Positions 13,409 through 25,454 are shown, counted from the stretch's first letter. The stretch: DNA of 64,000 nt from Paraburkholderia sp. PREW-6R (GCF_039621805.1 NZ_CP155073.1:2046001-2110000), one strand, 5' to 3'. The notes: generated by a model from the letters alone, not told the origin. A program made the numbers and translations.

Positions 13409-15115
13409 ATGACTCGAATCGTTACGCGCGCTTCCTCTCCTGTCGACGCTGAAGTCCTTACGCGGCACGGTCTGCATCCGGTGCTCGCGCGTCTGTACGC
13501 GGCGCGCGGCGTGTGCGTACCGGACGAAATCGAAACCGGCCTCGCGCGGCTCGTGCCGCCTGTCGCGCTCAAGGGTTGCGAAGACGCCGCCGTGCTGCTC
13601 GCCGACGCCATCCAGGGCAAGCGCCGCATGCTGGTGGTCGCGGACTACGACTGCGACGGCGCCACTGCCTGCGCGGTCGCCGTGCGCGGCCTGCGCATGT
13701 TCGGCGGCCGCATCGAGTATCTGGTGCCCAACCGGTTCGAATACGGCTATGGCCTCACGCCCGAAATCGTCGCGCTGGCCGCGCGCAATCCGTCGGGCAA
13801 GCCGGAACTGCTGATCACCGTCGACAACGGCATTGCCAGCGTGGACGGCGTGCAGGCCGCCAACGCGCTCGGCATCGACGTGCTCGTCACCGATCATCAT
13901 TTACCCGGCGACGAATTGCCGCCCGCGCGCGCGATCGTCAATCCGAATCAGCCGGGCTGCACGTTTCCGAGCAAGTGCATCGCGGGCGTCGGCGTGATGT
14001 TCTACGTGCTGCTCGCGCTGCGTGCCGAATTGCGCCGGCGCGGCGCGTTCAGCGATGCGTTTGTCGAACCGCGTCTCGACGGTCTGCTCGACCTGGTCGC
14101 GCTCGGCACCGTGGCGGACGTCGTCAGGCTCGACGGCAATAACCGCGTGCTGGTCGCGCAAGGTTTGCAGCGCATCCGCAAAGGCAAGATGCAACCGGGC
14201 ATCGCCGCGCTTTTTCGGGCCGCCGCGCGCGACGCTCGCCAGGCGTCGGGTTTCGACCTCGGCTTCGCGCTGGGTCCGCGCCTGAATGCGGCGGGACGGC
14301 TTTCCGATATGTCGCTCGGGATCGAATGCCTGACGACGGACGACGTCGGCCGCGCATGGGAGCTCGCCCAGCAACTCGACACGATGAACCGCGAGCGTCG
14401 CGAAATCGAGGCCGGCATGCAGCAGCAGGCGCTCGAAGACCTGTCGTCGATCGAGCCGGACGGCGCGACCACCATCACCCTGTTCAATCCGACGTGGCAT
14501 CAGGGCGTGATCGGCATCGTCGCGGGACGGCTGAAGGAGAAATTCCACCGGCCGTCCTTCACGTTCGCCCTCGCCGACGACAGCGGCCAGATCGTCAAAG
14601 GTTCGGGCCGCTCGATTCCGGGCTTTCACCTGCGCGACGCGCTCGATCTGATCTCGAAGCGCGAGCCCGGTCTGATCGCCCGATTCGGCGGTCACGCGAT
14701 GGCGGCCGGCCTGACGATCGCCGCCGCCGACGTGCCGCGCTTTACGGCCGCGTTCGAATCGGTCGGCCGGGAATGGCTGTCGGCCGACACGCTGTCGCGC
14801 ACCGTGGAAACCGACGGCGAGCTGGAAGACGCTTACTTCACGCCGCAATTCGTCGAAATGCTGGACGCGGCGGTGTGGGGTCAGGGCTTTCCGGCGCCCG
14901 TCTTTTCCGGCGAGTTCGACATTGCGTCACAGGCGCTCGTAAAGGACAAGCACCTGAAGCTGCAACTCGTGCGCGGACGCCAGCGTTTCAACGCAATCTG
15001 GTTCAATCACACCGACACGCTGCCCGCGCGCACCACGCTCGCGTACCGGCTCGCGAGCGACTCGTGGAACGGCGTGTCGCGCGTGCAACTGATCGTCGAG
15101 CACGCGGCAAGCTGA
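13409..15115 (+). CDS. recJ: Single-stranded-DNA-specific exonuclease RecJ
   Basis: RecJ is the 5'-3' single-strand exonuclease of RecF-pathway recombination and mismatch or base-excision repair. The 568-residue protein has the DHH-family motifs [21 protein letters not shown] and VTDHHLPG. The C-terminal DHHA1 region includes [15 protein letters not shown] and [10 protein letters not shown]. Length is normal for the family (E. coli 577). The ATG at 13409 is 16 bases after the RpfE-like stop. It is followed by prfB after about 200 bases containing a TATAAT at 15285-15290, so prfB may also have its own promoter. Confidence 0.97.
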   Translation: MTRIVTRASSPVDAEVLTRHGLHPVLARLYAARGVCVPDEIETGLARLVPPVALKGCEDAAVLLADAIQGKRRMLVVADYDCDGATACAVAVRGLRMFGGRIEYLVPNRFEYGYGLTPEIVALAARNPSGKPELLITVDNGIASVDGVQAANALGIDVLVTDHHLPGDELPPARAIVNPNQPGCTFPSKCIAGVGVMFYVLLALRAELRRRGAFSDAFVEPRLDGLLDLVALGTVADVVRLDGNNRVLVAQGLQRIRKGKMQPGIAALFRAAARDARQASGFDLGFALGPRLNAAGRLSDMSLGIECLTTDDVGRAWELAQQLDTMNRERREIEAGMQQQALEDLSSIEPDGATTITLFNPTWHQGVIGIVAGRLKEKFHRPSFTFALADDSGQIVKGSGRSIPGFHLRDALDLISKREPGLIARFGGHAMAAGLTIAAADVPRFTAAFESVGREWLSADTLSRTVETDGELEDAYFTPQFVEMLDAAVWGQGFPAPVFSGEFDIASQALVKDKHLKLQLVRGRQRFNAIWFNHTDTLPARTTLAYRLASDSWNGVSRVQLIVEHAAS

Positions 15116-15322
15116 TCGCGCGCTGAAAGCGGCGCACGCATTCGCGCGGCGCGTTCCTCCGAATGCCGCGGCGAACTCGGGGCGCCACTACGCGTTGCGG
15201 CAAAACCCGCGGAAAACGCCGCAAAATCAGTCCAAAGTACACGCCGGCGCGTTGATCGGGCGACGGCGCGGCGCGCCGATCGGCTATAATTTCGTCTTTT
15301 TACGAAGCCATAAAAGATCGAC

Positions 15323-16427
15323 ATGGAAGCGGAACGTCTCAACGCGATCGAAGCCTCACTCGCGGACCTGCGCACTCGCGCGGACTCGCTACGGGGGTAT
15401 CTTTGACTACGACGACAAAGCACTGCGTCTAATCGAAGTCAACCGGGAACTCGAAGACCCGGACGTCTGGAATGACTCCAAGCACGCCCAGGCCCTCGGC
15501 CGGGAGAAGAAACTGCTCGACGACACGGTCGGCAAACTCACGTCGCTCGACAACGACCTGCGCGATGCACAGGACCTGTTCGAAATGGCGCGCGAAGAAA
15601 ACGACGAGGAAACGCTCGTCGCCTGCGAATCCGATGCGCAGGAAATCGAACAGCGTGTGGCCGATATGGAATTCCGCCGGATGTTCGCGAATCCGGCCGA
15701 CCCGAACAACGCATTCCTCGACATTCAGGCTGGCGCCGGCGGCACCGAAGCGTGCGACTGGGCGGCCATGCTGCTGCGCCAGTACCTGCGCTACTGCGAG
15801 CGCAAGGGTTTCAAAACCGAAGTACTCGAACAGACCGACGGCGACGTCGCGGGCATCAAGAACGCCACGATCAAGATCGAAGGCGAATACGCGTATGGCT
15901 TCCTGCGCACCGAAACCGGCGTGCACCGCCTCGTGCGCAAGTCGCCGTTCGATTCGTCGGGCGGGCGTCATACGTCGTTCTCGTCGGTGTTCGTGTACCC
16001 GGAAATCGACGACTCGATCGAAGTGGACATCAACCCGGCCGATCTGCGGATCGACACCTACCGCGCATCCGGCGCGGGCGGTCAGCACATCAACAAGACC
16101 GACTCGGCCGTGCGGATTACGCACTTGCCGTCGGGTATCGTCGTGCAGTGCCAGAACGACCGCTCGCAGCACCGCAACCGCGCCGAAGCGATGGCCATGC
16201 TGAAATCGCGTCTGTACGAAGCGGAAATCCGCAAACGTCAGGAAGAGCAGGACAAGCTCGAAGCCGGTAAGACCGATGTGGGCTGGGGTCATCAGATCCG
16301 CTCGTACGTGCTGGATAACAGCCGTATCAAGGATTTGCGCACCAACGTCGAAATCAGCAACACCAAGAGCGTGCTCGACGGCGACCTCGACCCGTTCATC
16401 AGCGCGAGCCTGAAACAGGGCGTCTAG
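15323..16427 (+). CDS. prfB: Peptide chain release factor 2 (programmed +1 frameshift)
   Basis: RF2 terminates translation at UGA and UAA. The first 27 codons run from the ATG at 15323 to CTT at 15401-15403, followed by an in-frame TGA at 15404-15406. A +1 shift continues as GAC TAC GAC from 15405 to the TAG at 16427, giving about 367 residues (E. coli 365). The mature frame shows the stop-codon-recognising SPF tripeptide ([10 protein letters not shown]) and the catalytic GGQ ([15 protein letters not shown]). The promoter is probably the TATAAT at 15285-15290. It sits between recJ and lysS, a conserved order. An annotation that starts in the second frame would miss the true N-terminus. Confidence 0.97.
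15392..15407 (+). promoter_or_regulatory. RF2 programmed frameshift site
   Basis: A G-run (CGGGGGT, Shine-Dalgarno-like) lies just upstream of CTTTGAC, where CTT is followed by the in-frame UGA stop. This is the classical autoregulatory +1 slippage site: when RF2 is scarce the ribosome shifts and makes more RF2. Confidence 0.95.
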
Positions 16428-16566
16428 CGCACTAGCGGTGCGGCTTGCTCCGCCGCGCCGCATCTGCCGGCGTTTCACTGTTTTTCTGTACCGCCTGAGG
16501 TTTCCCAATGACTGGCTCCCCGCGTGCGGCTGATTCCGGCGCGGGCCACCGAATATCGACATCATC

Positions 16567-18135
16567 ATGACCGAACCGACCCAGCCCGAGATGGGCCAGC
16601 CCAGCGCGGCCCAGCCTGGTGCGACGCAACCCGCTTCCATCCCCGAGGACGATAACAAGATCATCGCCGAGCGCCGCGAGAAGCTGCGCGAGTTGCGTGA
16701 GCAAGGCGTCGCCTATCCAAACGACTTCCGCCCCACGCATCACGCAGAAGACCTGCAGTCGCAATATGAGCACGCCGACAAGGAAGCGCTCGAAGCGAAC
16801 CGCCTCGAAGTGGCGATCGCCGGCCGCATGATGCTCAAACGCGTCATGGGCAAGGCAAGTTTCGCGACCGTGCGCGACGGCTCGGGCCAGATCCAGTTCT
16901 TCATCACGCCGGCCGACGTCGGCGAGGCCACGTACGACGCGTTCAAGAAGTGGGACATGGGCGACATCGTCGCGGCGCGCGGCGTGCTGTTCCGCACGAA
17001 CAAGGGCGAGCTGTCCGTGCGCTGCACGGAACTGCGCCTGCTGTCGAAGTCGCTGCGTCCGTTGCCGGACAAGTTTCATGGTCTATCGGACCAGGAAATG
17101 AAGTACCGCCAACGCTATGTCGATCTGATCGTCACGCCGGAAACGCGCAAGACTTTCGTCGCGCGCACGAAAGCGATCTCGTCGATCCGCAAGTTCATGG
17201 CGCAGGCCGATTTCATGGAAGTCGAAACGCCGATGCTCCACCCTATTCCGGGCGGCGCGGCGGCCAAGCCGTTCACCACGCACCACAATGCGCTCGACAT
17301 GCAGATGTTCCTGCGCATTGCGCCGGAGCTGTATCTGAAGCGCCTCGTGGTCGGCGGTTTTGAGCGCGTGTTCGAGATCAACCGCAACTTCCGCAATGAG
17401 GGCGTTTCCGTGCGCCACAATCCGGAATTTACGATGATCGAGTTCTACGCCGCCTACACCGATTACAAGTGGGTGATGGACTTCACCGAGCAACTGATCC
17501 GCCAGGCGGCGATCGACGCATTGGGCACTGCCACCATCACCTATCAGGGCCGCGAACTGGATCTGGCGCGACCGTTCCATCGCCTGACCATCACCCAGGC
17601 GATCCAGAAATACGCGCCGCAATACACGAACGAACAACTCGCTGACAGCGCTTTCCTGCGCACGGAACTGAAAAAGTTCGGCGTGGACGCATCGCAGCCG
17701 CAATTTCTGAACGCTGGGGTCGGGTCGCTGCAACTCGCGCTCTTTGAAGAGACCGCTGAGTCGCAATTGTGGGAGCCGACGTACATCATCGACTATCCGG
17801 TCGAAGTGTCGCCGCTTGCGCGCGCATCGGACAAGGTCGACGGGATCACCGAGCGTTTCGAGCTGTTCATCACGGGCCGCGAGATCGCGAATGGCTTCTC
17901 GGAACTGAACGATCCGGAAGACCAGGCCGCCCGCTTCAGGAAGCAGGTCGATCAGAAAGACGCAGGCGACGAAGAAGCAATGTTCTACGACGCCGACTAC
18001 ATTCGGGCGCTGGAATATGGAATGCCGCCGGCGGGCGGTTGCGGGATCGGTATCGACCGCCTGGTCATGATGCTGACCGACAGCCCGAGTATCCGCGACG
18101 TCATTCTGTTTCCACATCTACGTCGCGAGGATTGA
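16567..18135 (+). CDS. lysS: Lysyl-tRNA synthetase, class II
   Basis: LysS charges tRNA-Lys. The 522-residue protein has an N-terminal OB-fold anticodon-binding domain (about residues 70-180, with [15 protein letters not shown]). The class II catalytic core follows: motif 1 around [21 protein letters not shown], motif 2 [20 protein letters not shown], motif 3 [14 protein letters not shown] Gln/Pro-rich leader of about 25 residues precedes the first helix, making it slightly longer than the E. coli protein (505). No strong Shine-Dalgarno sequence precedes the ATG. It follows prfB by 139 bases, and a strong intrinsic terminator stands 28 bases after its stop. Confidence 0.97.
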   Translation: MTEPTQPEMGQPSAAQPGATQPASIPEDDNKIIAERREKLRELREQGVAYPNDFRPTHHAEDLQSQYEHADKEALEANRLEVAIAGRMMLKRVMGKASFATVRDGSGQIQFFITPADVGEATYDAFKKWDMGDIVAARGVLFRTNKGELSVRCTELRLLSKSLRPLPDKFHGLSDQEMKYRQRYVDLIVTPETRKTFVARTKAISSIRKFMAQADFMEVETPMLHPIPGGAAAKPFTTHHNALDMQMFLRIAPELYLKRLVVGGFERVFEINRNFRNEGVSVRHNPEFTMIEFYAAYTDYKWVMDFTEQLIRQAAIDALGTATITYQGRELDLARPFHRLTITQAIQKYAPQYTNEQLADSAFLRTELKKFGVDASQPQFLNAGVGSLQLALFEETAESQLWEPTYIIDYPVEVSPLARASDKVDGITERFELFITGREIANGFSELNDPEDQAARFRKQVDQKDAGDEEAMFYDADYIRALEYGMPPAGGCGIGIDRLVMMLTDSPSIRDVILFPHLRRED

Positions 18136-18163
18136 TGCCTGTCTGCGGCCTTGAACGTTGAAG

Positions 18164-18189
18164 AAGCCCGGCTCCGGCCGGGCTTTTTT
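18164..18189 (+). terminator. Intrinsic terminator after lysS
   Basis: AGCCCGGC-tcc-GGCCGGGCT forms a GC-rich stem followed by a run of T residues. It ends the recJ-prfB-lysS block. Confidence 0.88.
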
Positions 18190-18463
18190 CTTGCTACTCC
18201 TGCTTTCGAAGGCGGCATACTGCGCTGGCCGGCGTGTAACCACCTGTAAAAGCTGCGCGTAGCGGGCCTCCCGTGCGGTTTGTCGCAAGCGGTGGCGGAT
18301 TTGGGAAGCGACGTATCTCGGGCCGCCGGGCATCTTCCGGTGGCAACCGGCCGCAGAAACCACGCGCTAATCGTTACAAATTGAAACGTCGCACGGATTG
18401 ATTTGCCTGACACTTGGACTTAATTACAGTTCACAGTCGACTTTGCACCAGACGGAGGTCACC
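18190..18463. other. Promoter region of the glycine-zipper gene
   Basis: About 270 bases between the lysS terminator and the next gene. No gene is seen. The 3' part (about 18395-18450) is relatively AT-rich and probably holds the promoter of the envelope protein gene, whose ribosome-binding site GGAGGTCACC is clear. Confidence 0.5.
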
Positions 18464-19186
18464 ATGGATAACCTCAATACGCAACCCACGCAACAGCCAG
18501 GTTCACAACGGCGTCTTCATCCGCTGATCGCGACGGCGGCCGGCGCGGTCATCGTCGCCAGCCTCGTTGCAACAGCCGCCATGACAGGTGTGTTCCCGAA
18601 GGCGTCGAGCAGCGGCGCACAAACCCAAACGTCGCAGGCCGCCCCAGTCACCGCGCAACAGCCGGGCGTCGTAGACTCCGCGGCGCCTGCCGCTCCGTCG
18701 CCGCAGCAGGCCGCTCCGCAGGTTGCGGCGCAGCAGCCTGTCGTCCAGACAACGCAACCTGTTCCGAGCCCGGCCCCGACGCAGTACGCGCAACAGCAAG
18801 CCCCGGCCGCAGCGCCGCAATACGCACAGCAGCCGCCCTCCCAGCCTGCCTACTGCTCGACGTGCGGCACGGTGGTCGCCATTTCGGCAGTACGTCAGGA
18901 AGGACATGGCACTGGCATCGGCGCGGTAGGCGGCGCGGTGGCAGGTGGCGTGGTGGGTAACCAGTTCGGCGGCGGCGGCGGCCGCACGGCGATGACGATT
19001 CTCGGTGCGCTGGGCGGCGGTCTCGCCGGTAACTCGGTCGAAAAGCATATTCGCAGCACTACGGCGTACTCGGTGCGCGTGCATATGGAAAACGGCAAGA
19101 CGCGTTATTTCACTTACCACGAAGCGCCGCCGTTCCAGCAAGGTCAACGCGTGCGCGTCGAGAATGGCACGCTGGTGGCGAGCTGA
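18464..19186 (+). CDS. Glycine-zipper 2TM domain membrane protein
   Basis: A 240-residue envelope protein. It has a short cytoplasmic N-terminus and one hydrophobic segment (about residues 25-43, ATAAGAVIVASLVATAAMTG). A Gln/Ala/Pro-rich linker of about 80 residues follows, with a CSTCG pair of cysteines at its end. Next is a glycine-zipper domain (GIGAVGGAVAGGVVGNQFG, GALGGGLAGNSVEKH) of the SlyB/17-kDa-antigen type. The C-terminus, VRVHMENGKTRYFTYHE to GQRVRVENGTLV, is the usual end of this family. Such proteins sit in the inner or outer membrane and are often stress-linked; the exact role is unknown. The start is fixed by GGAGGTCACC before ATG. Confidence 0.85.
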   Translation: MDNLNTQPTQQPGSQRRLHPLIATAAGAVIVASLVATAAMTGVFPKASSSGAQTQTSQAAPVTAQQPGVVDSAAPAAPSPQQAAPQVAAQQPVVQTTQPVPSPAPTQYAQQQAPAAAPQYAQQPPSQPAYCSTCGTVVAISAVRQEGHGTGIGAVGGAVAGGVVGNQFGGGGGRTAMTILGALGGGLAGNSVEKHIRSTTAYSVRVHMENGKTRYFTYHEAPPFQQGQRVRVENGTLVAS

Positions 19187-19228
19187 ACCCCCTCCTTTGC
19201 CCGGTCTGAGTTTTCACCATCGACCAGC

Positions 19229-19267
19229 AAAAAAGGCGATTCCCCAATCAGGGAATCGCCTTTTTTT
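19229..19267. terminator. Bidirectional terminator between convergent genes
   Basis: A run of A, then GGCGATTCCC, and its complement GGGAATCGCC followed by seven T surround a 6-base loop. It lies between the glycine-zipper gene (plus) and iscX (minus) and can end both units. Confidence 0.9.
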
Positions 19268-19309
19268 CGCTGCTGGTTCGCCATGCCCAACCGACCACGG
19301 CGCGGAAAT

Positions 19310-19507
19310 CTAGTAATCCGCGTCTTCGATCCAGGCGGCCTGAATCGCTTCGAGGATTTTTTCGTTCGACCGTTCCGGATCGTCGTCGAAACCTTCCAGT
19401 TCCGTGACCCAGCGGTGCAAATCGGTGAAGCGCACCTGCTGCGGATCGACGTCCTGGTGCTTGTCCGTCAGGGCCATCGCGATGTCTTGCGTATCGGTCC
19501 ACTTCAT
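19310..19507 (-). CDS. iscX: Fe-S cluster assembly protein IscX
   Basis: A small acidic protein (65 residues, MKWTDTQDIAMALTDKH ... IQAAWIEDADY) typical of IscX/YfhJ. IscX binds IscS and iron and modulates the rate of cluster assembly. The conserved DxYPDxDP-like region appears as DKHQDVDPQQVRFTDLH, and FDDDPERSNEKILEAIQ matches the family C-terminus. It is the last gene of the isc cluster, 15 bases after fdx, and is followed by a strong terminator. Confidence 0.95.
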   Translation of the reverse strand: MKWTDTQDIAMALTDKHQDVDPQQVRFTDLHRWVTELEGFDDDPERSNEKILEAIQAAWIEDADY

Positions 19508-19522
19508 GGCTGCTTCCTCCTG

Positions 19523-19864
19523 TTAGTGGTTTTCCTTCGCGTGATTGATGGAGTAGCGCGGAATCTCGACAACCAGGTCCTGCTCCGCCGGCACGATGGC
19601 CTGACATGAGAGGCGCGAAGCAGGTTCGAGACCCCACGCCTTGTCCAGCAGATCGTCCTCGTCTTCCTCGGACGGCGTCAAGGCGGCGAAACCCTCACGC
19701 ACGATCACGTGGCACGTGGTACAGGCACATGACTTCTCACACGCGTGCTCGATCTCGATACCGTTATCGAGCAGGTTGTCGCAAATGCTCTTGCCGGGCA
19801 CGGCGTCGATCACCGCGCCTTCCGGGCACAGCTCGACATGAGGCAGCACAACGATTTGAGGCAT
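19523..19864 (-). CDS. fdx: ISC-type 2Fe-2S ferredoxin
   Basis: Adrenodoxin-like ferredoxin of 113 residues that supplies electrons for cluster assembly on IscU. The four cluster ligands are recognisable in CEKSCACTTCHVIV and in the later SRLSCQAIV. The EEDEDDLLDKAWGLEP segment is typical of the ISC ferredoxins. It lies between hscA and iscX. Confidence 0.96.
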   Translation of the reverse strand: MPQIVVLPHVELCPEGAVIDAVPGKSICDNLLDNGIEIEHACEKSCACTTCHVIVREGFAALTPSEEDEDDLLDKAWGLEPASRLSCQAIVPAEQDLVVEIPRYSINHAKENH

Positions 19865-20002
19865 ACATTTTCCGTTTGGGTCTGCGGCGCGAATGCCGCA
19901 AACAGGCTTCGCACCATTTTACTGGCGCGGCGCGGACTTTTTAAGTCCATGCCGCGCGTCTTCTCGTCTGGATGGGCCAGGCGGCTGCAACCAGGGCGAC
20001 GC

Positions 20003-21874
<1,872 letters not shown>

Positions 21875-21958
21875 CTGGATCTTCTCGGGGCCGCTCGCCC
21901 CGTCCTGAATTTTTTGCGTTGCTGGATGTGTTGCTACGGCTCTTCTGTGCTTTGCCGT

Positions 21959-22486
21959 CTAGCCTTCGAGACGCTCGATCTGCGTGCCGATCTCGGACGC
22001 TACCCGCTCGATGAACATCAACTGCCGCACCGCCTCGCCTGCCGCCTGATTGGCGCCGCTGTCGAGCAACGCGCCGAGCTTGTCAAAACGCACGCGCTCT
22101 TCGTCGCGCAGTTCGGTGAGCAATGCGTCGAGCGCGTCGACATTTTTCGCCGCGGCCGCGTCCTCGATGCCCTCGCGCCATTCCATCTGCTGCATCAGGA
22201 ACGCCGGCTCCATCGCGGTATTGTTCTCCGCGCCGACGTCGATGCCGCGCAGATGCAACAGGTAGGTCGCGCGCTTTAGCGGATCGCGCAGTGTCTGATA
22301 AGCCTCGTTGGTACGCGTCGCCCATTGCATCGCGATGCGCTTTTGCGCGTCGCCGGCGGCCGCGAACCGGTCGGGGTGCACTTGCGCCTGGACTGTGCGG
22401 TACGCGTGATCGAGCGCCGAATCGTCGAGCGCGAATTGTGCCGGCAGACCGAACAGGTCGAAGTGGCTGTCGTTCAGCGAGGCCAT
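21959..22486 (-). CDS. hscB: Fe-S assembly co-chaperone HscB
   Basis: A 175-residue J-domain protein. The HPD motif is present ([14 protein letters not shown]) in an N-terminal J domain (about residues 8-85). A C-terminal three-helix domain (about 95-170) recruits IscU. HscB stimulates HscA ATPase. A terminator-like hairpin lies upstream, between iscA and hscB, so expression may depend on read-through or on a local promoter (TTGCGC, 16 bp, TAATTC on the minus strand, 22509-22536). Confidence 0.95.
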   Translation of the reverse strand: MASLNDSHFDLFGLPAQFALDDSALDHAYRTVQAQVHPDRFAAAGDAQKRIAMQWATRTNEAYQTLRDPLKRATYLLHLRGIDVGAENNTAMEPAFLMQQMEWREGIEDAAAAKNVDALDALLTELRDEERVRFDKLGALLDSGANQAAGEAVRQLMFIERVASEIGTQIERLEG

Positions 22487-22562
22487 CGGATAGAAAGGGT
22501 CCGTTCTGGAATTAAAAAGGCAGCGAGCTTGCGCAAAGTCGGCATAGATACGCGGATCAAAC

Positions 22563-22589
22563 TAAAAAGGCGGCCCGCGCCGCCTTTGG
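22563..22589 (-). terminator. Intrinsic terminator between iscA and hscB
   Basis: AAAGGCGGC and GCCGCCTTT enclose a 4-base loop. On the minus strand the stem is followed by a run of five T residues. It lies 28 bases after the iscA stop, inside the isc cluster, and could separate iscR-iscS-iscU-iscA from hscB-hscA-fdx-iscX. Confidence 0.75.
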
Positions 22590-22614
22590 TCCGCTACACG
22601 CGGAAATGAACCGG

Positions 22615-22938
22615 TTACACGCGGAACGACTCGCCGCACCCGCATTCGTCCTTCACGTTCGGATTGTTGAACTTGAAGCCTTCGTTCAACCCTTCGCGTG
22701 CGAAATCGAGTTCGGTGCCGTCGATATAGGCGAGGCTTTTCGGATCGACAACGACCTTCACGCCGTTGCATTCGAACACTTCGTCTTCAGGCGCGAGTTC
22801 ATCCACGTACTCGAGCTTGTAGGCCAAGCCGGAGCAACCCGTGGTGCGCACGCCGACGCGCAATCCAACGCCTTTCCCGCGGCGGGTCAAATATTTCTGG
22901 ACGTGCTGTGCTGCCTTTTCGGTCAACGTAATTGCCAT
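22615..22938 (-). CDS. iscA: Iron-sulfur cluster carrier IscA
   Basis: A-type carrier of 107 residues that accepts and delivers Fe-S clusters. The three conserved cysteines are in [16 protein letters not shown] and in the C-terminal CGCGESF. The ATG at 22938 ([13 protein letters not shown]) matches the family start; the in-frame extension to 22971 is arginine-rich and unlikely. It follows iscU after about 170 bases. Confidence 0.95.
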   Translation of the reverse strand: MAITLTEKAAQHVQKYLTRRGKGVGLRVGVRTTGCSGLAYKLEYVDELAPEDEVFECNGVKVVVDPKSLAYIDGTELDFAREGLNEGFKFNNPNVKDECGCGESFRV

Positions 22939-23110
22939 AGCGTTTCTCATTGCGCGGCGCGCGCGGCGCACGTTTTAAAGAAACCGTGCTGCCGGCTACG
23001 CGCTGCTACCCTGCCTGCTCAAATATCGCTCTTGCGAAATGGCGTGATGCTCATGGCCTGCCCGGCCCGTGCCATCCGCTTCTCGATTTACGCGACGTAC
23101 CCGAGCGTGC

Positions 23111-23527
23111 TCAAGCGTGCTGCTTGTCGCCTTCGACCGCCGCTGCTTCGCCGTGACGTTGCTTGTAGTCGGCCACCGCTGCCTTGATCGCGTCTTCCGC
23201 GAGAATCGAACAGTGGATCTTGACCGGCGGCAGCGCCAATTCTTCGGCAATCTGCGTGTTCTTGATCGACATCGCCTCGTCCAGCGTCTTGCCCTTCACC
23301 CATTCGGTGACAAGCGAGCTCGACGCAATGGCCGAACCACAGCCGTACGTCTTGAACTTCGCGTCTTCGATCACGCCGTCCGCGCCCACGCGGATCTGCA
23401 ACTTCATCACGTCGCCACAAGCCGGTGCGCCGACCATGCCGGTGCCGACCGTGTCGTCGTCTTTCGAGAACGAACCCACGTTACGGGGGTTTTCGTAATG
23501 GTCCAGAACCTTGTCGCTATAAGCCAT
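23111..23527 (-). CDS. iscU: Fe-S cluster scaffold IscU
   Basis: Scaffold on which IscS, the ferredoxin and iron assemble 2Fe-2S clusters. The 138-residue protein begins MAYSDKVLDHYENPRNVGSF. It carries the three cluster cysteines (GAPACGDVMKL, TYGCGSAIASSS, VKIHCSILAEDA) and the HscA-recognition loop LPPVK, all intact. It lies 62 bases after iscS. Confidence 0.98.
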   Translation of the reverse strand: MAYSDKVLDHYENPRNVGSFSKDDDTVGTGMVGAPACGDVMKLQIRVGADGVIEDAKFKTYGCGSAIASSSLVTEWVKGKTLDEAMSIKNTQIAEELALPPVKIHCSILAEDAIKAAVADYKQRHGEAAAVEGDKQHA

Positions 23528-23589
23528 GATTACACTCCTTGATCCGTTTCAACCTGCAAATGTCCAATCGATGCCATCCACGCGGCGCG

Positions 23590-24813
23590 TCAGTGCGCTG
23601 CCCACTGGATGCTCGAAATATCGATGCCGTCTTTATGCATTTCCCACAGCGGCGACAGATCGCGCAGCTTCGAAATCTTGGTCTTCAACAGGTTGATCAC
23701 GTAATCGACATCCTGTTCGGTCGTAAAACGGCCCACCGTGAAGCGGATCGAACTGTGCGCCAGTTCGTCGTTGCGGCCGAGCGCACGCAACACATACGAC
23801 GGTTCCAGCGACGCCGACGTGCACGCCGAACCCGATGACACCGCCACGTCTTTCACAGCCATGATCAGCGATTCGCCTTCGACGAAATTGAAGCTGATGT
23901 TCAGGTTGTGCGGCACACGCTTTTCCATGTCGCCGTTCACATACACTTCTTCCATTTCCGACAGGCCGCGCAACAAGCGGTCGCGCAGCATGCGCACACG
24001 TTCGTTTTCGGTGGCCATTTCTTCACGCGCGATACGGAACGCCTCGCCCATGCCGACGATCTGGTGCGTGGCCAGCGTGCCCGAACGCATACCGCGCTCA
24101 TGACCGCCTCCGTGCATCTGCGCCTCGATACGGATACGCGGCTTGCGACGCACATACAGCGCGCCAATGCCCTTCGGACCGTACGTCTTATGCGCCGAGA
24201 ACGACATCAGATCGACTTTCAGTTTTTGCAGGTCGATTTCGATCTTGCCGGTCGCCTGCGCCGCGTCGACGTGAAAAATAATGCCTTTTTCACGGGTAAT
24301 CTCGCCAATCGCCTCGATGTCCTGCACCACGCCGATCTCATTGTTCACCGACATGACCGACACGAGAATCGTGTCCGGGCGCAGTGCCGCCTTGAACTTG
24401 TCGAGGTCGATCAGCCCGTCGTCCTTCACGTCCAGATAGGTGACGTCGAAGCCTTCGCGCTCGAGCTCGCGGCAGGTGTCGAGCACAGCCTTGTGCTCGG
24501 TCTTCACCGTGATGATGTGCTTGCCCTTGCTCTTGTAGAAGTGCGCGGCGCCTTTGATCGCCAGGTTGTCCGATTCCGTTGCGCCCGACGTCCAGATGAT
24601 CTCGCGCGGATCGGCGTTGACGAGCTTCGCGACGTTTTCGCGCGCTTCTTCGACTGCACGCTCCGCGTCCCAACCATATGCATGGCTGCGCGATGCGGGG
24701 TTGCCGAACTGCTCACGCAGGTACGGAATCATCTTGTCCACCACGCGCGGGTCGACCGGAGTCGTGGCGCTGTAGTCCATGTAAATGGGCAGATGGGGAA
24801 TGTCGTTATTCAT
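23590..24813 (-). CDS. iscS: Cysteine desulfurase IscS
   Basis: PLP-dependent enzyme that takes sulfur from cysteine and donates it to IscU and to tRNA thiolation. The 407-residue protein has the PLP lysine in [11 protein letters not shown], a substrate-binding [10 protein letters not shown] segment, and the mobile catalytic cysteine loop [21 protein letters not shown] is placed 6-7 bases before the ATG at 24813. It follows iscR by 54 bases. Confidence 0.98.
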   Translation of the reverse strand: MNNDIPHLPIYMDYSATTPVDPRVVDKMIPYLREQFGNPASRSHAYGWDAERAVEEARENVAKLVNADPREIIWTSGATESDNLAIKGAAHFYKSKGKHIITVKTEHKAVLDTCRELEREGFDVTYLDVKDDGLIDLDKFKAALRPDTILVSVMSVNNEIGVVQDIEAIGEITREKGIIFHVDAAQATGKIEIDLQKLKVDLMSFSAHKTYGPKGIGALYVRRKPRIRIEAQMHGGGHERGMRSGTLATHQIVGMGEAFRIAREEMATENERVRMLRDRLLRGLSEMEEVYVNGDMEKRVPHNLNISFNFVEGESLIMAVKDVAVSSGSACTSASLEPSYVLRALGRNDELAHSSIRFTVGRFTTEQDVDYVINLLKTKISKLRDLSPLWEMHKDGIDISSIQWAAH

Positions 24814-24867
24814 CTATCGCTCCGGGGACGTCATATGCTCTGGCTTCTGGATTTCCTGATCGGGCGG

Positions 24868-25413
24868 CTAACTGCCCGACACCTGGGAACCGGCCATGTT
24901 AAAAACGGAATTGGGCCCTTTCGGCGTGACGCGCACTGGCTCGACCGCCGGCGCCTCGCTGCGACGATCGCGCAGCACTGCCGGCGCGCCTTCGCGCGAA
25001 CGCTGCTGGTCGACCAGATCCTTGAGAGACACCGAATCCAGGTACTCGACCATTTTCTGATTCAGCGTGGACCACAGTTCGTGCGTCATGCAGTGGCCGT
25101 CATGCTGCTTGGTGCCCTCGCACGAGCCTTTGCCGCCGCATTGGGTGGCGTCAAGCGGCTCGTCGACCGCGATGATGATGTCGGCCACGGTCACCTCTTC
25201 AGCGCGGCGGGCGAGATTGTAGCCGCCGCCCGGTCCGCGCACGGACTCGACGATTTCATGGCGACGCAGCTTGCCAAACAGCTGCTCGAGGTAGGACAGG
25301 GAGATATGTTGGCGCTGGCTGATACCCGCAAGCGTCACCGGGCCCTGCTCCTGGCGAAGCGCCAGGTCAATCATCGCCGTGACGGCGAAACGGCCTTTCG
25401 TGGTGAGTCTCAT
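24868..25413 (-). CDS. iscR: Fe-S cluster-sensing transcriptional regulator IscR
   Basis: Rrf2-family repressor/activator that senses Fe-S status. The 181-residue protein begins MRLTTKGRFAVTAMIDLAL. It has a winged-helix HTH (about residues 10-60, ISLSYLEQLFGKLRRHEIV) and the cluster-binding CGGKGSCEGTKQHDGHC segment with three cysteines and a nearby His. The ATG at 25413 is chosen from the family start, not 25440. Two sites resembling IscR type-1 operators overlap its promoter, so it is likely autorepressed in holo form, as in E. coli. It is the first gene of the isc operon. Confidence 0.97.
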   Translation of the reverse strand: MRLTTKGRFAVTAMIDLALRQEQGPVTLAGISQRQHISLSYLEQLFGKLRRHEIVESVRGPGGGYNLARRAEEVTVADIIIAVDEPLDATQCGGKGSCEGTKQHDGHCMTHELWSTLNQKMVEYLDSVSLKDLVDQQRSREGAPAVLRDRRSEAPAVEPVRVTPKGPNSVFNMAGSQVSGS

Positions 25414-25429
25414 ATATAGGGGAACCGCA

Positions 25430-25454
25430 ATTCTCGACAAGTTTGGTCAAGTAT
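25430..25454 (-). promoter_or_regulatory. Candidate IscR type-1 site, promoter-proximal
   Basis: On the minus strand this 25-bp element starts ATACTTGACC and contains TGTCGAG, resembling the E. coli IscR type-1 consensus (ATASYTGACT...AGTCRRSTAT) with a few mismatches. It begins within the -10 box and covers the expected start site. Confidence 0.7.
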
